Of a stretch of DNA of 64,000 nucleotides, positions 23,233 to 31,513 are shown one piece after another (position 1 is the first letter of the stretch; each line of letters starts with the position of its first letter). The stretch is from JAAXGI01 sp965206975. GTDB lineage: Bacteria; Gemmatimonadota; Gemmatimonadetes; Longimicrobiales; Gaopeijiaceae. Where the stretch lies: positions 2,914,001-2,978,000 of the forward strand of contig OZ242253.1 in NCBI GenBank assembly GCA_965206975.1, in the 5' to 3' direction. The position numbers and the translations under genes are program-made. The notes below the pieces were generated by a model that was given only the letters and a program-made list of their open reading frames with translations, made no database searches and was not told the DNA's origin.

Positions 23233-24525
23233 TCATTGGGTTGTGCGGGGTGTGGGGACCAGGACATCGGAGGTGAACCAGACGCGCAGGCGATGGCCGG
23301 CGCGGATCGTGATCGTGGGGAGGCGGTTCAGGAACCGGTCGAGGACCCCGGTGGCGCTCTGGCCGAGCCCCTGGCCGATGCCCGCCCGAAGTCCGTAGGG
23401 CGAACCTCCGGCCAGGGTGAGTCCGCTCACGACGCCGACGGCGCCGGCGGCCGCGAACATGCTGAAGTAGTGGCGGTCGACCTCGTCCCTGAGTGCCCCT
23501 TCGCCCGCTTGGTTCAGGCCCGTGAACTCGAGGTCGATCCAGCTGCCGTCGGGGAGGAGCAGCCGGTGGAAGGCGACGGCCAGCCGGCTCTGGTCCCGTT
23601 CCTCGACGGCCTGGGCCGTGCCGACGACCCGGGTGCCGCGCGGGATCAGGACCCGCTGGCGGTCGGCCGAATAGAATGGGACCGAAACGGTCGCGAGCAC
23701 CGGCCCGGGGAAATCGCCCGAGAGCTGCGTGAGGAGCACCGCCTCGAGGAACGATCCCTCGTAGATTCGCTCCCATCCCGGCGGGGTCACGGGTTGGATG
23801 CTCCGGCCGGGCTCAAGTGGGCTCGGTGCCTGACGGAGGGTTTGCCGCGGCATGGCGCTTCCCGGCTCGGGGGCCCGTGCGTCGGCCCCTACTCCCAGAG
23901 CCCCGAGCAGGAGCTCGTCGGCCGCCAATTCGTCCTCGAGTGCGAGGGCGGTCTCCTCAAAGGAGGCGAGCGCCGCCTGAAGCGTGTTCTCGAGGAACTC
24001 CGCCTCCGCGTCGGCTGCATCGTCGGTACGCGGGCCGTCGGCCTCGGCCGACTCCGCCGCCGCGTCCGGATCCCTATGGGACCGGGCCACGGGCAGGGAG
24101 CGGAGCGAGCGGGTGCGCCGCTCCAACTCCTCCAGCCGAAGCGCTTCCCGAAGCTCCGACTCGGCCGCGCCGATGCCGGCGTCGATGACAGCGGTGTTCG
24201 GCGCCTCTGCCTGGAGCCGGGCCGCCTCTTCGACTGCCGCGGCCTGCCGGCCTTCGAGATCGGCACGTGCCTGGGCCGCGGCCATCTGGGCCTGCCGTTC
24301 CGCTTCAGCGCGGATACGGCCCTGGAGCGACCGTCCCATGCCGTCGTCGACGGCTTGGGCCTCGGGCAGGAGTCCGGGAGTGGTGGTCTCCTCGGGACCC
24401 GACACGGCCCAGGAGAAGAGGAGTCCGCCGACGAGCACGGCGATCAACACGACACCGGCCTTCGTGACGATCCCGCCCGGAAGCGCACCTTCAGGCGGCG
24501 AGACCCACTGCTTCCAGCGGCTCAT
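23233..24525 (-). CDS. trbI: Conjugal transfer protein TrbI (VirB10 family)
   Basis: Envelope-spanning scaffold of the type IV core complex. The 430-residue protein has a short cytoplasmic start, one inner-membrane span near 24-41 (VVLIAVLVGGLLFSWAV) and a long Ala/Glu-rich periplasmic linker with coiled coil (about 60-200). The conserved VirB10 beta-barrel domain includes EGSFLEAVLLTQLSGDFPGPV, VLIPRGTRVVG and LPDGSWIDLEFTGLNQAGEGAL. ATG overlaps the trbG stop as ATGA. Confidence 0.92.
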   Translation of the reverse strand: MSRWKQWVSPPEGALPGGIVTKAGVVLIAVLVGGLLFSWAVSGPEETTTPGLLPEAQAVDDGMGRSLQGRIRAEAERQAQMAAAQARADLEGRQAAAVEEAARLQAEAPNTAVIDAGIGAAESELREALRLEELERRTRSLRSLPVARSHRDPDAAAESAEADGPRTDDAADAEAEFLENTLQAALASFEETALALEDELAADELLLGALGVGADARAPEPGSAMPRQTLRQAPSPLEPGRSIQPVTPPGWERIYEGSFLEAVLLTQLSGDFPGPVLATVSVPFYSADRQRVLIPRGTRVVGTAQAVEERDQSRLAVAFHRLLLPDGSWIDLEFTGLNQAGEGALRDEVDRHYFSMFAAAGAVGVVSGLTLAGGSPYGLRAGIGQGLGQSATGVLDRFLNRLPTITIRAGHRLRVWFTSDVLVPTPRTTQ

Positions 24526-25385
24526 CGGAAGTCTTCCCGCGGCGCGAACCGCCAGCTGGCCCGCTCGTCTCCGACCTGCAGCCACCCGTCCTCCAGCACG
24601 TGGCGGGCGATGTAGAGCCCGTCCTCCGTCAGGTCGTAGGCGACGAGCGCCGGTTCGCCGTCCCGTAGCTCGTAGAGGGCCGGCGACTCCTGGGCGTGGG
24701 AGCGGAGGTAGGTGAACTGCCCGTCGTGCCACATCGCTTCGACCAGGAACGGTCGGTCGGCCGCGTCCCCATCCAGGCGGTACTCGAAGGCAAGGCGTGC
24801 CGGATAGCCGGCACGAAATTCCTCGATCGCCGCTTCGGCCTCCGACCGGGCCTCCAAGATGCCGGCCTCGGCCGCCTCCCGGGCACTGCGGGCCGCCTCG
24901 GCCGCCTCGGCGGCCATCTCTTGGTAGGCGGCTACCTGACTCCGCCCGACGAACGCGGGCTGACCGCCGCCGCCGGAGAGCCCCGCCGCCTCCGCGCCGG
25001 ACTCCACACGGACGACCAGATGGGGCGGCCCGTCGCTCTCCTCCGCCACGAGGAACGAATAGATGCGCCCGGACTCGCATACGAGCGCGACGTTCGTCGC
25101 CGTGTCTTGAGAGAGGGGCTTTAGGAAGGCGACGTTCGCCGCGCCTGTCAGATGCCAGTACTCCGAGTCGCCGACGACGAAGTCCAGGATGTTCTCCTCG
25201 GGGGGGAGCACGATGACGGTCGTGTGGCGGACCTGGGCGCGGACCCGGTGAATCCGATCCTCACCCTCCTCCGGGACCGTCACCCGGAGGAAGGCGTCGT
25301 CGTCCGCCTCCTGCGCGGCGGCCCCGGCGGGCAGTGCCGCGAGGAGAAGCGTCAATAGAACGATGGGTCTAGTCGGGGATCGCAT
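24522..25385 (-). CDS. trbG: Conjugal transfer protein TrbG (VirB9 family)
   Basis: Periplasmic/outer-membrane component of the type IV core complex. The 287-residue protein has a signal peptide (MRSPTRPIVLLTLLLAALPAG) and the VirB9 N-terminal domain (RVRAQVRHTTVIVLPPEENILDFVVGDSEYWHL, NVALVCESGRIYSFLV). An Ala/Glu-rich helical insert sits at about 155-190, and the C-terminal TrbG/CagX domain follows (RPFLVEAMWHDGQFTYLRS...PALYELRDGEPALVAYDL). It lies 6 bp after trbE. Confidence 0.9.
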   Translation of the reverse strand: MRSPTRPIVLLTLLLAALPAGAAAQEADDDAFLRVTVPEEGEDRIHRVRAQVRHTTVIVLPPEENILDFVVGDSEYWHLTGAANVAFLKPLSQDTATNVALVCESGRIYSFLVAEESDGPPHLVVRVESGAEAAGLSGGGGQPAFVGRSQVAAYQEMAAEAAEAARSAREAAEAGILEARSEAEAAIEEFRAGYPARLAFEYRLDGDAADRPFLVEAMWHDGQFTYLRSHAQESPALYELRDGEPALVAYDLTEDGLYIARHVLEDGWLQVGDERASWRFAPREDFR

Positions 25386-25391
25386 GGCGTG

Positions 25392-27830
25392 TCATGTCCT
25401 CGTGTTCGGGGTGGGATGTTCTCGGCTCGCGAGAACCTCGATGGCCCGGCTCAGTCCGTGGCGAGCGACCGCCCGGGCGCGCTCCTCGGCGTCGAGCGCC
25501 GAAGAGGTGTAGAGCCAGTAGCTCTCCGGATCGACCTCGAGCCGGACGACTGCGGCCCCGTCGGGGCGGCGCAGGTAGATTTCGCGTTTGGGGATCAGGC
25601 CTCGGATCTGGGCCAGCTCCGACTCGTTCAGCCGGAAGAGTGCTCCGACCTCGTCGGGGAGCTCCGGGTTCGCGAGGAAGAGCTTCGTCGGGATCGACTC
25701 GAGGAGCGCCGCCGCGCCCGCCGTCGCCGTCACGTCCACCGCGGACTGCGTGGCGAGGATCAGCGCGGCGTTCTTCTTCCTCCACGTCTTCGCCGCCTCG
25801 GCCAGGTAGTTGAGCACGGCGGGGTCCTGCAGGTAGCGCCACGCCTCGTCCACCACCATCAGCTTGAGGCGCGCCCCTTCGGATGGATCCTCCACCTCGA
25901 GGCGCATCCGCTCGAGGAGATACGAGAGCGCCGCGTCGCAGAGATCCGGATGCTCGACCGCGCCGGCGAGATCGATCACCTGCCAGTCCGCGAACTCGAG
26001 GTCCGGCATCCCGCCGGCCGGGTTGTCGAAGTAGGCGCCCCAGGCGCCGGTTCCGATCCAGCGGCTCCACGCTGGCCACATCGCGGAGGGGAGTGAGGCG
26101 GCCAGGACGCCGAGCGTCCTCCGCTCGGGCTCGAATGCGTAGAGGTCCTCGATCCGGGCACGGATCTCGCTCGTGTCCGCGCCGCTCGCCTTCCAGCCGC
26201 CGAGCTTCAGTAGCCGGAGCACCCAGCCCGTCAGGAACTGGAAGGTTCGCGTACTCGCCGGGAGGGAGAACGGCTGCAGGCGGAGCGTGGGTTCCGCCTC
26301 GTCGGGCGAGAGCTCGAGGTAGCGGCCCCCGAGGAAGCGGGTCAGCCAGCGGTAGGAGCCGCCCAGGTCCAGAATGAGGACCCGCGGGCCGTACTTGAGG
26401 GCCTCGACCAGGAGGAAGTTCAGCGTGAAGCTCTTCCCCGAGCCGGTCGCGCCAAGCATCAGCGTGTGGCCCACGTCGCCGGCGAAGAGGTCGTAGTGGT
26501 ACGCCGTCCGCCATGGGGTCTCGAGCACGGCGAGCGCCTCGCGGCCCAGGTGCCTGCTCTTCGGCGTGCCCGTGGGCGGCCCGAACAGCGGCGCCAGGCA
26601 GGCCGCGACACCAGCCGAGACGAAGACCTTCCGCACCTGCCGCCCACGAGGCTGGGCCGGGAGCCGGGAGAACCACGCCGGAAGCTGGCCGTAGCCCTCC
26701 CGGATCACCTTCGCATCGTGCGCGGCGAAGAGACGGCGGAGGTCGCCGTCCAATCGCTCGATCCTCCCGAGTTCGCCGTGGAGCGCGACGGTGAGCGCCG
26801 CCTCCCCGTAGCTCACCCCGTCCGCCTCGAGCTCGACCAGCGCCTCGCCCAGCCGGTCCGACTCCGTCGCCGCGGCCGAGTCGACCATCGCGGCCGTCGT
26901 GCCCTCGGTCTCCTGCACATGCGCCATCATCGAGTAGCGCTTGGAGAAGTAGTGGCGCTGCGCGCCCCGGATCCGGCGCCTCGCCGCCTCCACCGCCCAC
27001 GGACGCCACTCGAGCGAGACCGTCATCACCGCGTCCAGGCAGTAGAGCTCCCGGAGGAGGTTGGCCTGAGCCTGCCCGGGCGGAGATAGGAGCGAGTAGA
27101 GGATCACCGGCTCCCCGTCCAGGCGCAGGTGAGAGCGCTCCGCCTCGAGCTCCGAGAGGGCGAGCCGCCAGTTCATCCCGCTCCCCGTCGCGCCCTCCCA
27201 TACCATGCCCAGGCGGTTGATCAGCTCGGAGAGGAGGCGGGAAGCTTCGGCGGCCCCAAGCATCTCGACCGGGGTGTGCTCCGATACGAGCGCTCGGCCC
27301 GCGTCCACCAGAGCCCGGAAGCGGGAAGCGGCCGCCTCGATCTCGGAATCGAGGTAGGTCGGCGCGCTCGCCTTGCGGCGCTTCCACCACTGTGTGAGCC
27401 GGGACGCTCTTCCCGATGTGGGCCCGTCCGCGACCGTCCGTAGCTGGGGATCGTGCGACCAGACCAGGTAGGCCTCGAGCTGCTGCACGCGGCCCGAGAG
27501 AAACGCGCGGCGCTTCCGCTGGGAGACCGCCACGATGCCGGAGCCTTCGTCATCCGCGGCCTCGGGCGAGACCGGCCGGCGGAGCATGTAGAAGTAGAGG
27601 CGCGTGTCGGCGTCGAGCCCCGAGAGGAGACGCTGCCAGCGGCCCAGCACGCGGTCGATCTGTTCGGGCGAACGCCCATCGACCACCGCAGGCGCCAGCT
27701 GTCCGGCTGTGATCAGCTCGCCGGAGCGGGTCAGGCAGGTACGGCCGTCCTCGAGCCAGCCCCAGTAGGGCAGCTCTTCCGCCAGCGAGCCGGCCGCCTC
27801 GTGGTCCCGTAGCTCCGCGGAGATCCTCAC
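25392..27830 (-). CDS. trbE: Conjugal transfer ATPase TrbE (VirB4 family)
   Basis: The largest type IV secretion ATPase, needed for pilus biogenesis and substrate transfer. The 812-residue protein has the CagE/TrbE/VirB N-terminal domain, including LPYWGWLEDGRTCLTRSGELI near the start. Walker A GATGSGKS is near residue 463 and Walker B LMVVDEAW near 660, followed by ALILATQSAVDVTA. The start is GTG 27,830, overlapping the trbD stop as GTGA. A 63-codon in-frame extension upstream is the shadow of trbD. Confidence 0.93.
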   Translation of the reverse strand: MRISAELRDHEAAGSLAEELPYWGWLEDGRTCLTRSGELITAGQLAPAVVDGRSPEQIDRVLGRWQRLLSGLDADTRLYFYMLRRPVSPEAADDEGSGIVAVSQRKRRAFLSGRVQQLEAYLVWSHDPQLRTVADGPTSGRASRLTQWWKRRKASAPTYLDSEIEAAASRFRALVDAGRALVSEHTPVEMLGAAEASRLLSELINRLGMVWEGATGSGMNWRLALSELEAERSHLRLDGEPVILYSLLSPPGQAQANLLRELYCLDAVMTVSLEWRPWAVEAARRRIRGAQRHYFSKRYSMMAHVQETEGTTAAMVDSAAATESDRLGEALVELEADGVSYGEAALTVALHGELGRIERLDGDLRRLFAAHDAKVIREGYGQLPAWFSRLPAQPRGRQVRKVFVSAGVAACLAPLFGPPTGTPKSRHLGREALAVLETPWRTAYHYDLFAGDVGHTLMLGATGSGKSFTLNFLLVEALKYGPRVLILDLGGSYRWLTRFLGGRYLELSPDEAEPTLRLQPFSLPASTRTFQFLTGWVLRLLKLGGWKASGADTSEIRARIEDLYAFEPERRTLGVLAASLPSAMWPAWSRWIGTGAWGAYFDNPAGGMPDLEFADWQVIDLAGAVEHPDLCDAALSYLLERMRLEVEDPSEGARLKLMVVDEAWRYLQDPAVLNYLAEAAKTWRKKNAALILATQSAVDVTATAGAAALLESIPTKLFLANPELPDEVGALFRLNESELAQIRGLIPKREIYLRRPDGAAVVRLEVDPESYWLYTSSALDAEERARAVARHGLSRAIEVLASREHPTPNTRT

Positions 27831-28129
27831 CGCCCGCTCCGGATCAAGAGATGCCAGGGCTCTTCGGCCCACTTCCCCGGGTCGTAGCGGGCCGGGCAGC
27901 GCGTTCCGACGCGGAGGACGGCGAGCATGTCCGGGTCCTTGCGGCTGGCGAGCCAACCCGCCCCGTAGCCCACCGCGAAGACCACGCCGCCCGTCACGAG
28001 CGAGTTCATCGCGTTCCACATCGCGAGCCCGAGCGTCGCGCTCAGCAGGAACCCCCTACGCTCCACGCCCAGGATCGTGAGCGGACGGTTGAGCGCCGGA
28101 TAACCGGCCCAGCGCCTCAGACCCCGCAT
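27827..28129 (-). CDS. trbD: Conjugal transfer protein TrbD (VirB3 family)
   Basis: Small inner-membrane protein working with TrbE. Its 100 residues begin with the family's polar head (MRGLRRWAGYPALNRPLTILGVERRGFLL). A hydrophobic hairpin follows (FLLSATLGLAMWNAMNSL; GGVVFAVGYGAGWLA), then a polar C-terminal tail (DPDMLAVLRVG). The ATG at 28,129 shares its A with the trbC stop (TGATG), so it is preferred over one four codons earlier. Confidence 0.85.
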   Translation of the reverse strand: MRGLRRWAGYPALNRPLTILGVERRGFLLSATLGLAMWNAMNSLVTGGVVFAVGYGAGWLASRKDPDMLAVLRVGTRCPARYDPGKWAEEPWHLLIRSGR

Positions 28130-28413
28130 CAGAAGAGCCACGCCAGGAAGTTCGCCGCGCCCATCGCCATCCCGAGACCGAAGATGATCCCGGCCAGCGT
28201 CCGCTTGCTCCCGCCCTCGCCGAACGCAAACATCAGCCCGCCCACCACGATCGCGATCAGCGACAGTCCCCTCGCGATCGGGCCCGTGAACTGCGTCTGC
28301 AGCTCATTCACCGCATCCACCCAGGGACTCGTCCCCTGCGCCCACAGCAGCCCCGGGTACAGCATCCACAGCGCGGCCCAAGCCGCTCGTACCGTCCTTA
28401 AGAAAGGTTGCAT
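28129..28413 (-). CDS. trbC: Conjugative pilin TrbC (VirB2 family)
   Basis: Major pilus subunit. The 94-residue precursor has an N-terminal signal (MQPFLRTVRAAWAALWMLYPGLLWAQG) with a likely cleavage after AQG. A short loop leads to two membrane helices (ARGLSLIAIVVGGLMFAFG and TLAGIIFGLGMAMGAANFLAW) separated by a small basic loop. The start at 28,413 has GGAGGAG upstream. It is the first structural gene of the operon, directly after alpA. Confidence 0.88.
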   Translation of the reverse strand: MQPFLRTVRAAWAALWMLYPGLLWAQGTSPWVDAVNELQTQFTGPIARGLSLIAIVVGGLMFAFGEGGSKRTLAGIIFGLGMAMGAANFLAWLF

Positions 28414-28443
28414 CGTCTTCTCCTCCTCCGTTGAATGCACCGG

Positions 28444-28935
28444 TCACTCCGTGTCCCCGCGGCTTGCCGCGATCTGTTGGTCGATCCACGCATCCACTTC
28501 CGCCTCGATCCAGCCCACGGCGCGGGCGCCCAGTTGGACCGGCGCGGGGAAGCTCCCCTCGGCCACCCGGGCGTAGATGGTGCTCCGCGACAGCCCCGTG
28601 CGGGCTTCCACACTCGGCAGCCGCACGATGCGGGTGGACGCATCCGCTTGCTGTCCGGTGGCTCTCGTCATCGGTCTGCCTCTCCGTTCTCTCGAGGACG
28701 AATCCCAGAGCCGATCGCTCTCGGTGGAATCAGGTTCCAGTTGGGCTTGGTCGAAGGCTTCCATGAACGCCAGGATCCGGTCGGCCAGCGCCAGCGTCGG
28801 GGAGCGGCCACCGCGCAGCTGGCGTATCAGGTTCGGATCGCCCGTCGCCAGCAGGCCGAACGTCGTCGGCTTCAAACCCGTGCGCTCGAGAAACCCGGCC
28901 AGGCGCGATTGGAACAGCTGCGTCAGCGTCTCCAT
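28444..28935 (-). CDS. alpA: XRE-like plus AlpA-family regulator
   Basis: The 163-residue reading frame joins two DNA-binding domains. Residues ~14-58 resemble a lambda-type helix-turn-helix (FLERTGLKPTTFGLLATGDP...LRGGRSPTLALADRILAFM). Residues ~101-155 are an AlpA/excisionase-type winged helix (RIVRLPSVEARTGLSRSTIY, then FPAPVQLGARAVGWIEAEVDAWI). The second domain has its own ATG at residue 89 (28,671) with GGAGAGG upstream, so a short AlpA-only form may also be made. AlpA proteins commonly switch on integrase or transfer genes of ICEs. It is the promoter-proximal gene of the trb operon and faces an S24 repressor across a 317-bp control region. Confidence 0.8.
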   Translation of the reverse strand: METLTQLFQSRLAGFLERTGLKPTTFGLLATGDPNLIRQLRGGRSPTLALADRILAFMEAFDQAQLEPDSTESDRLWDSSSRERRGRPMTRATGQQADASTRIVRLPSVEARTGLSRSTIYARVAEGSFPAPVQLGARAVGWIEAEVDAWIDQQIAASRGDTE

Positions 28936-28972
28936 GACAGATACGCTGAAATAGGAACGGCAACGTTGTCAA

Positions 28973-28994
28973 AATATAGGATATAGGCTATATT
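28973..28994. promoter_or_regulatory. AT-rich inverted repeat in the alpA control region
   Basis: AATATAG (28,973-28,979) and CTATATT (28,988-28,994) form a perfect 7-bp inverted repeat with a central GATATAGG. On the minus strand TTGTCA lies near 29,014-29,009 and TATAGC follows after 16 bases, so the repeat overlaps a plausible alpA -10 element. A second palindrome GACGAC-GG-GTCGTC lies at 29,023-29,036. The rest of 28,936-29,252 shows no gene. Confidence 0.5.
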
Positions 28995-29218
28995 CTTAAC
29001 TGGTTTATTGACAAAGAATTACGACGACGGGTCGTCCAGCAGCTCTGGCAGAGGGGCGGCGAGCGGATACCGGAGAGCCGTTTGAAGCTGCGGAATACCT
29101 CGCTTCCCTTGCCCGCTCTGAGGCTCTTCGATGCCGCCTTCTGTCCTCCCCCTCGACCCGTCCAGGTTCCAAAGCTGGACTCGGCTTCGTTTCAGGGAGG
29201 AAGGTCGATTTCCCATTG

Positions 29219-29232
29219 TCTCAATCGTGAGA
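29219..29232. promoter_or_regulatory. Operator-like palindrome before the S24 repressor
   Basis: TCTCA-ATCG-TGAGA is a perfect 5-bp inverted repeat ending 20 bp before the repressor ATG, where a promoter is expected. It is a likely autoregulation site for the S24 protein. Confidence 0.5.
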
Positions 29233-29252
29233 AATAGGTAACATCCTAGGAC

Positions 29253-29981
29253 ATGGGACGGTCAACCAAATACGACCTGGATCCGGTCCGTCGCCGGATC
29301 CTCCAGCTACTCTCAGAGAGCCGCTCGAACCTGCGGGTGGCCTCCCTCGCGATCGGCCGAAACGCGGCCTATCTCCACCAGTTCATCCACCGCGGCACGC
29401 CCCGGATCCTCGCCGAGCACGACCGCGAAGCCTTGGCGGAGCATCTGGGCTGTAGGCCCGAAGAGCTCAAGCACGACCGGATCCCGCGGCGGAGGCCGAG
29501 CTCACAGCCGGCTCCACGCAAAGCGAAGCTTGCCGGCAGGCCACGAACCGGGCCGCCGAAAGGCTACGTCGCGGTGCCTGAGATCGACGTCCGGGCGGCG
29601 GCGGAAGCGGGAGCCTGGAACGAAGAGGTGGAGGAGACCAAGGAAAGCTGGCTTCTCGCCGATCCCCTCATCCGGCACGAACTCCGCGCCAAGCCGGAGG
29701 ATCTGCGGATGATCACCGTCGATGGGGACTCGATGGAGCCGCTCCTCTCGAGCGGCGACCGCATCCTGATCGACGTGAGTCAGCGGGTTCCGGTCCCGCC
29801 GGGCCTATTTGTCATATGGGACGGGATGGGGCTCGTCGCCAAGCGGATCGAGCATGTCCCCCACTCCGAGCCGCCGCAGGTGTTGATCAAGTCGGTGAAC
29901 CCCGAGTACGCCAGCTATGAACGCCTTGCCGAGGAGGTCCGTCTCGTCGGTCGTGCCCTCTGGGTCGCCCGGCGGCTGTGA
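29253..29981 (+). CDS. S24-family (LexA/CI-like) repressor
   Basis: A 242-residue regulator with an N-terminal helix-turn-helix (about 10-75, RVASLAIGRNAAYLHQFIHRGTP) and a C-terminal S24 autoprotease domain. The nucleophile is S160 in TVDGDSMEPLL and the general base K197 in GLVAKRIEHV. DNA damage could therefore trigger self-cleavage through RecA and release the element's genes, as in SXT-type ICEs and phages. It is transcribed divergently from alpA and the trb operon, which fits a repressor of that operon. Basic linker about 76-103. Confidence 0.88.
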   Translation: MGRSTKYDLDPVRRRILQLLSESRSNLRVASLAIGRNAAYLHQFIHRGTPRILAEHDREALAEHLGCRPEELKHDRIPRRRPSSQPAPRKAKLAGRPRTGPPKGYVAVPEIDVRAAAEAGAWNEEVEETKESWLLADPLIRHELRAKPEDLRMITVDGDSMEPLLSSGDRILIDVSQRVPVPPGLFVIWDGMGLVAKRIEHVPHSEPPQVLIKSVNPEYASYERLAEEVRLVGRALWVARRL

Positions 29982-30169
29982 GACGCCTCAGAGCCCCGTG
30001 TGCGCACTCTCGGGGAAGACAGAATGGCCATGAAGGCAGTGACGAGCTCCCCGGGATTGACGACGAATGGGACTATGCCGTCCAGCTAGTGAGGCGCCCG
30101 TGACATCGAGGATCAACCTAGCGGCAGTGGAGTATTCTTCACTTTGCCCAACACCGAATTACGGTCCCG

Positions 30170-30577
30170 ATGACTGCCAACCAACCTAGCGGCAGCTCGT
30201 ACTCCTTCCGCCGCAAGGCCATTCAGGAGATCCATTCCCCATTGGGGTTCTTCGCACTGGCGCTACTCATTGTGGAAGTATTTCTCTTTGGTGCTGGCGT
30301 GTGGTTCGATCTTTCAGCAGAATGGAGGGTCTACGCTGTAGGAGTTGGCATCACCCTCTTCTTGATCGTATTTGGAACCGTTGTTGTCCTCGTCATCAAG
30401 TATCCTAAGAACTTGGTGTTCAGCGAGGAATCTCATATCCAGTACGATCGCATGCAAATTTTCGGTACCGAAGAGAGTACGATAACTGGCCAAACACTAA
30501 CTGCGCTAGAAGATGAGGTAGCACCGCCTCCACCCGGTGGGCAGCTACCCAGATCTGGCGATCTTCCGACTGACTGA
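30170..30577 (+). CDS. Two-transmembrane protein of a two-gene cassette (135 aa)
   Basis: Two hydrophobic spans, LGFFALALLIVEVFLFGAGVW (about 25-45) and VYAVGVGITLFLIVFGTVVV (about 54-75), are followed directly by KYPKNLVFSEESHIQYD and a polar Pro-rich tail. The span plus K-x-P-x-N-L-x-F/Y-x-E-E pattern is, from memory, common in small membrane subunits next to TIR, YEATS or other conflict-related domains. Lower GC than the T4SS genes. The stop is 1 bp before the next ATG, so the two are co-translated. A 14-bp direct repeat (CAACCTAGCGGCAG at 30,114 and 30,182) spans the start. Function unknown. Confidence 0.65.
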   Translation: MTANQPSGSSYSFRRKAIQEIHSPLGFFALALLIVEVFLFGAGVWFDLSAEWRVYAVGVGITLFLIVFGTVVVLVIKYPKNLVFSEESHIQYDRMQIFGTEESTITGQTLTALEDEVAPPPPGGQLPRSGDLPTD

Positions 30578-30578
30578 G

Positions 30579-30872
30579 ATGGCCCTGCAGACGCCGTACG
30601 CCTATATCATTTGCTACGACTTAAAAGAACCGCCGCAACAATACGAGCCGTTCTTCAACGAGCTCAAGAGTTCCACCCAATGGTGGCACTACTTGAACTC
30701 CACGTGGATCGTGGTCCGATACGACATGCTTGTTGACCTAGGACCGAAGCTGAGACCGCTCATCTTCGCCAACGATCGACTGCTCATCATGCCGGCTAAG
30801 GGACCTGCTGACGGCTGGCTTCCGAAGGACGCGTGGGACTGGATCAGTGCGAGAGTGCCTCGGGCGTGGTGA
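30579..30872 (+). CDS. Cas2/SinR-like small protein (97 aa)
   Basis: The sequence YAYIICYDLKEPPQQYEPFFNEL followed by WWHYLNSTWIVV and NDRLLIMPAKGPADGWLPKD has the beta-alpha-beta layout of ferredoxin-like Cas2/VapD folds. It matches, from memory, proteins annotated as SinR-family. Unlike adaptation Cas2 there is no cas1 or CRISPR array nearby. It is coupled to the preceding 2TM gene. The start at 30,579 is preferred because the longer in-frame extension overlaps the upstream gene. Role unknown; a toxin or defence component is possible. Confidence 0.65.
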   Translation: MALQTPYAYIICYDLKEPPQQYEPFFNELKSSTQWWHYLNSTWIVVRYDMLVDLGPKLRPLIFANDRLLIMPAKGPADGWLPKDAWDWISARVPRAW

Positions 30873-31084
30873 AGACTACGCTTAGCTAGGCGGTCAGCAA
30901 TAGAAATGATGGTATTCTAGATCCAAGGCTGAAAGAACAAACTTGGGACCGCCTCCCTCTCGACTAGACCACCATGTCGAACAACCCCCGTAGTGTCCTT
31001 CTACAGCTCGCCTAATGCACTCTACCGATATCGTCTTTCGACTAGTGTCTGAAGTATACACCTGTGTGTCTATCACACAATCTG

Positions 31085-31510
31085 TCACAAAATGCCGAGC
31101 AAGCTCGGAATCGACTCACCATTGATAAATTCAGATTTATTCACCCCTTTTACATGCGGAAGGCGAAGCAGGACTTCCGGAACGTCCGAGATCATATCCG
31201 CAGAAGAAAACGGATTGATGTACAAGCAGGCTTTAGTGTGTGAGACACAATATGAGTCAGTATTTGCCAGAAATAGGACCCCGTACAGTCTAGCGCACTG
31301 GGAATCTCCACTGTTAATCCAGACACCATTTTCGCCAAACATCGTGTCATGTGCATCAATCCTGATATCGAATCCTCCACGATTATGTACATTAATTGCA
31401 ACGATTAACAGATCTTCATTCTGTCTGTATTTTCTTGCCTTCTCCCTTATCTTCTTACGCGTTTCTGGCACACCGGAACCTGTCAACAGCGATGAGACAC
31501 GGGGAGTCAT
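31085..31510 (-). pseudogene. C-terminal fragment of an uncharacterised protein
   Basis: The 141-residue frame contains NEDLLIVAINVHNRG, MFGENGVWINS, then ARLYGVLFLAN and VPEVLLRLPHV. This order (loop with D/N, VW, a hydrophobic strand, Y.NP, LP) resembles, from memory, the C-terminal part of ~300-residue hypothetical proteins often found in mobile regions. The N-terminal half is missing and a decayed IS3-family element starts 3 bp away, so the gene was probably cut by that insertion or a later deletion. AT-rich compared with neighbours. 30,873-31,084 contains nothing recognisable. Confidence 0.5.
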
Positions 31511-31513
31511 AGA

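Noticed and set aside
29019..29216. 65-codon minus-strand frame in the alpA/S24 gap
   Set aside because: No ribosome-binding site, no domain pattern, and it lies in a control region with palindromes.
30579..30872. CRISPR adaptation module
   Set aside because: A Cas2-fold protein is present but there is no cas1 and no regularly spaced repeat array anywhere in the window.
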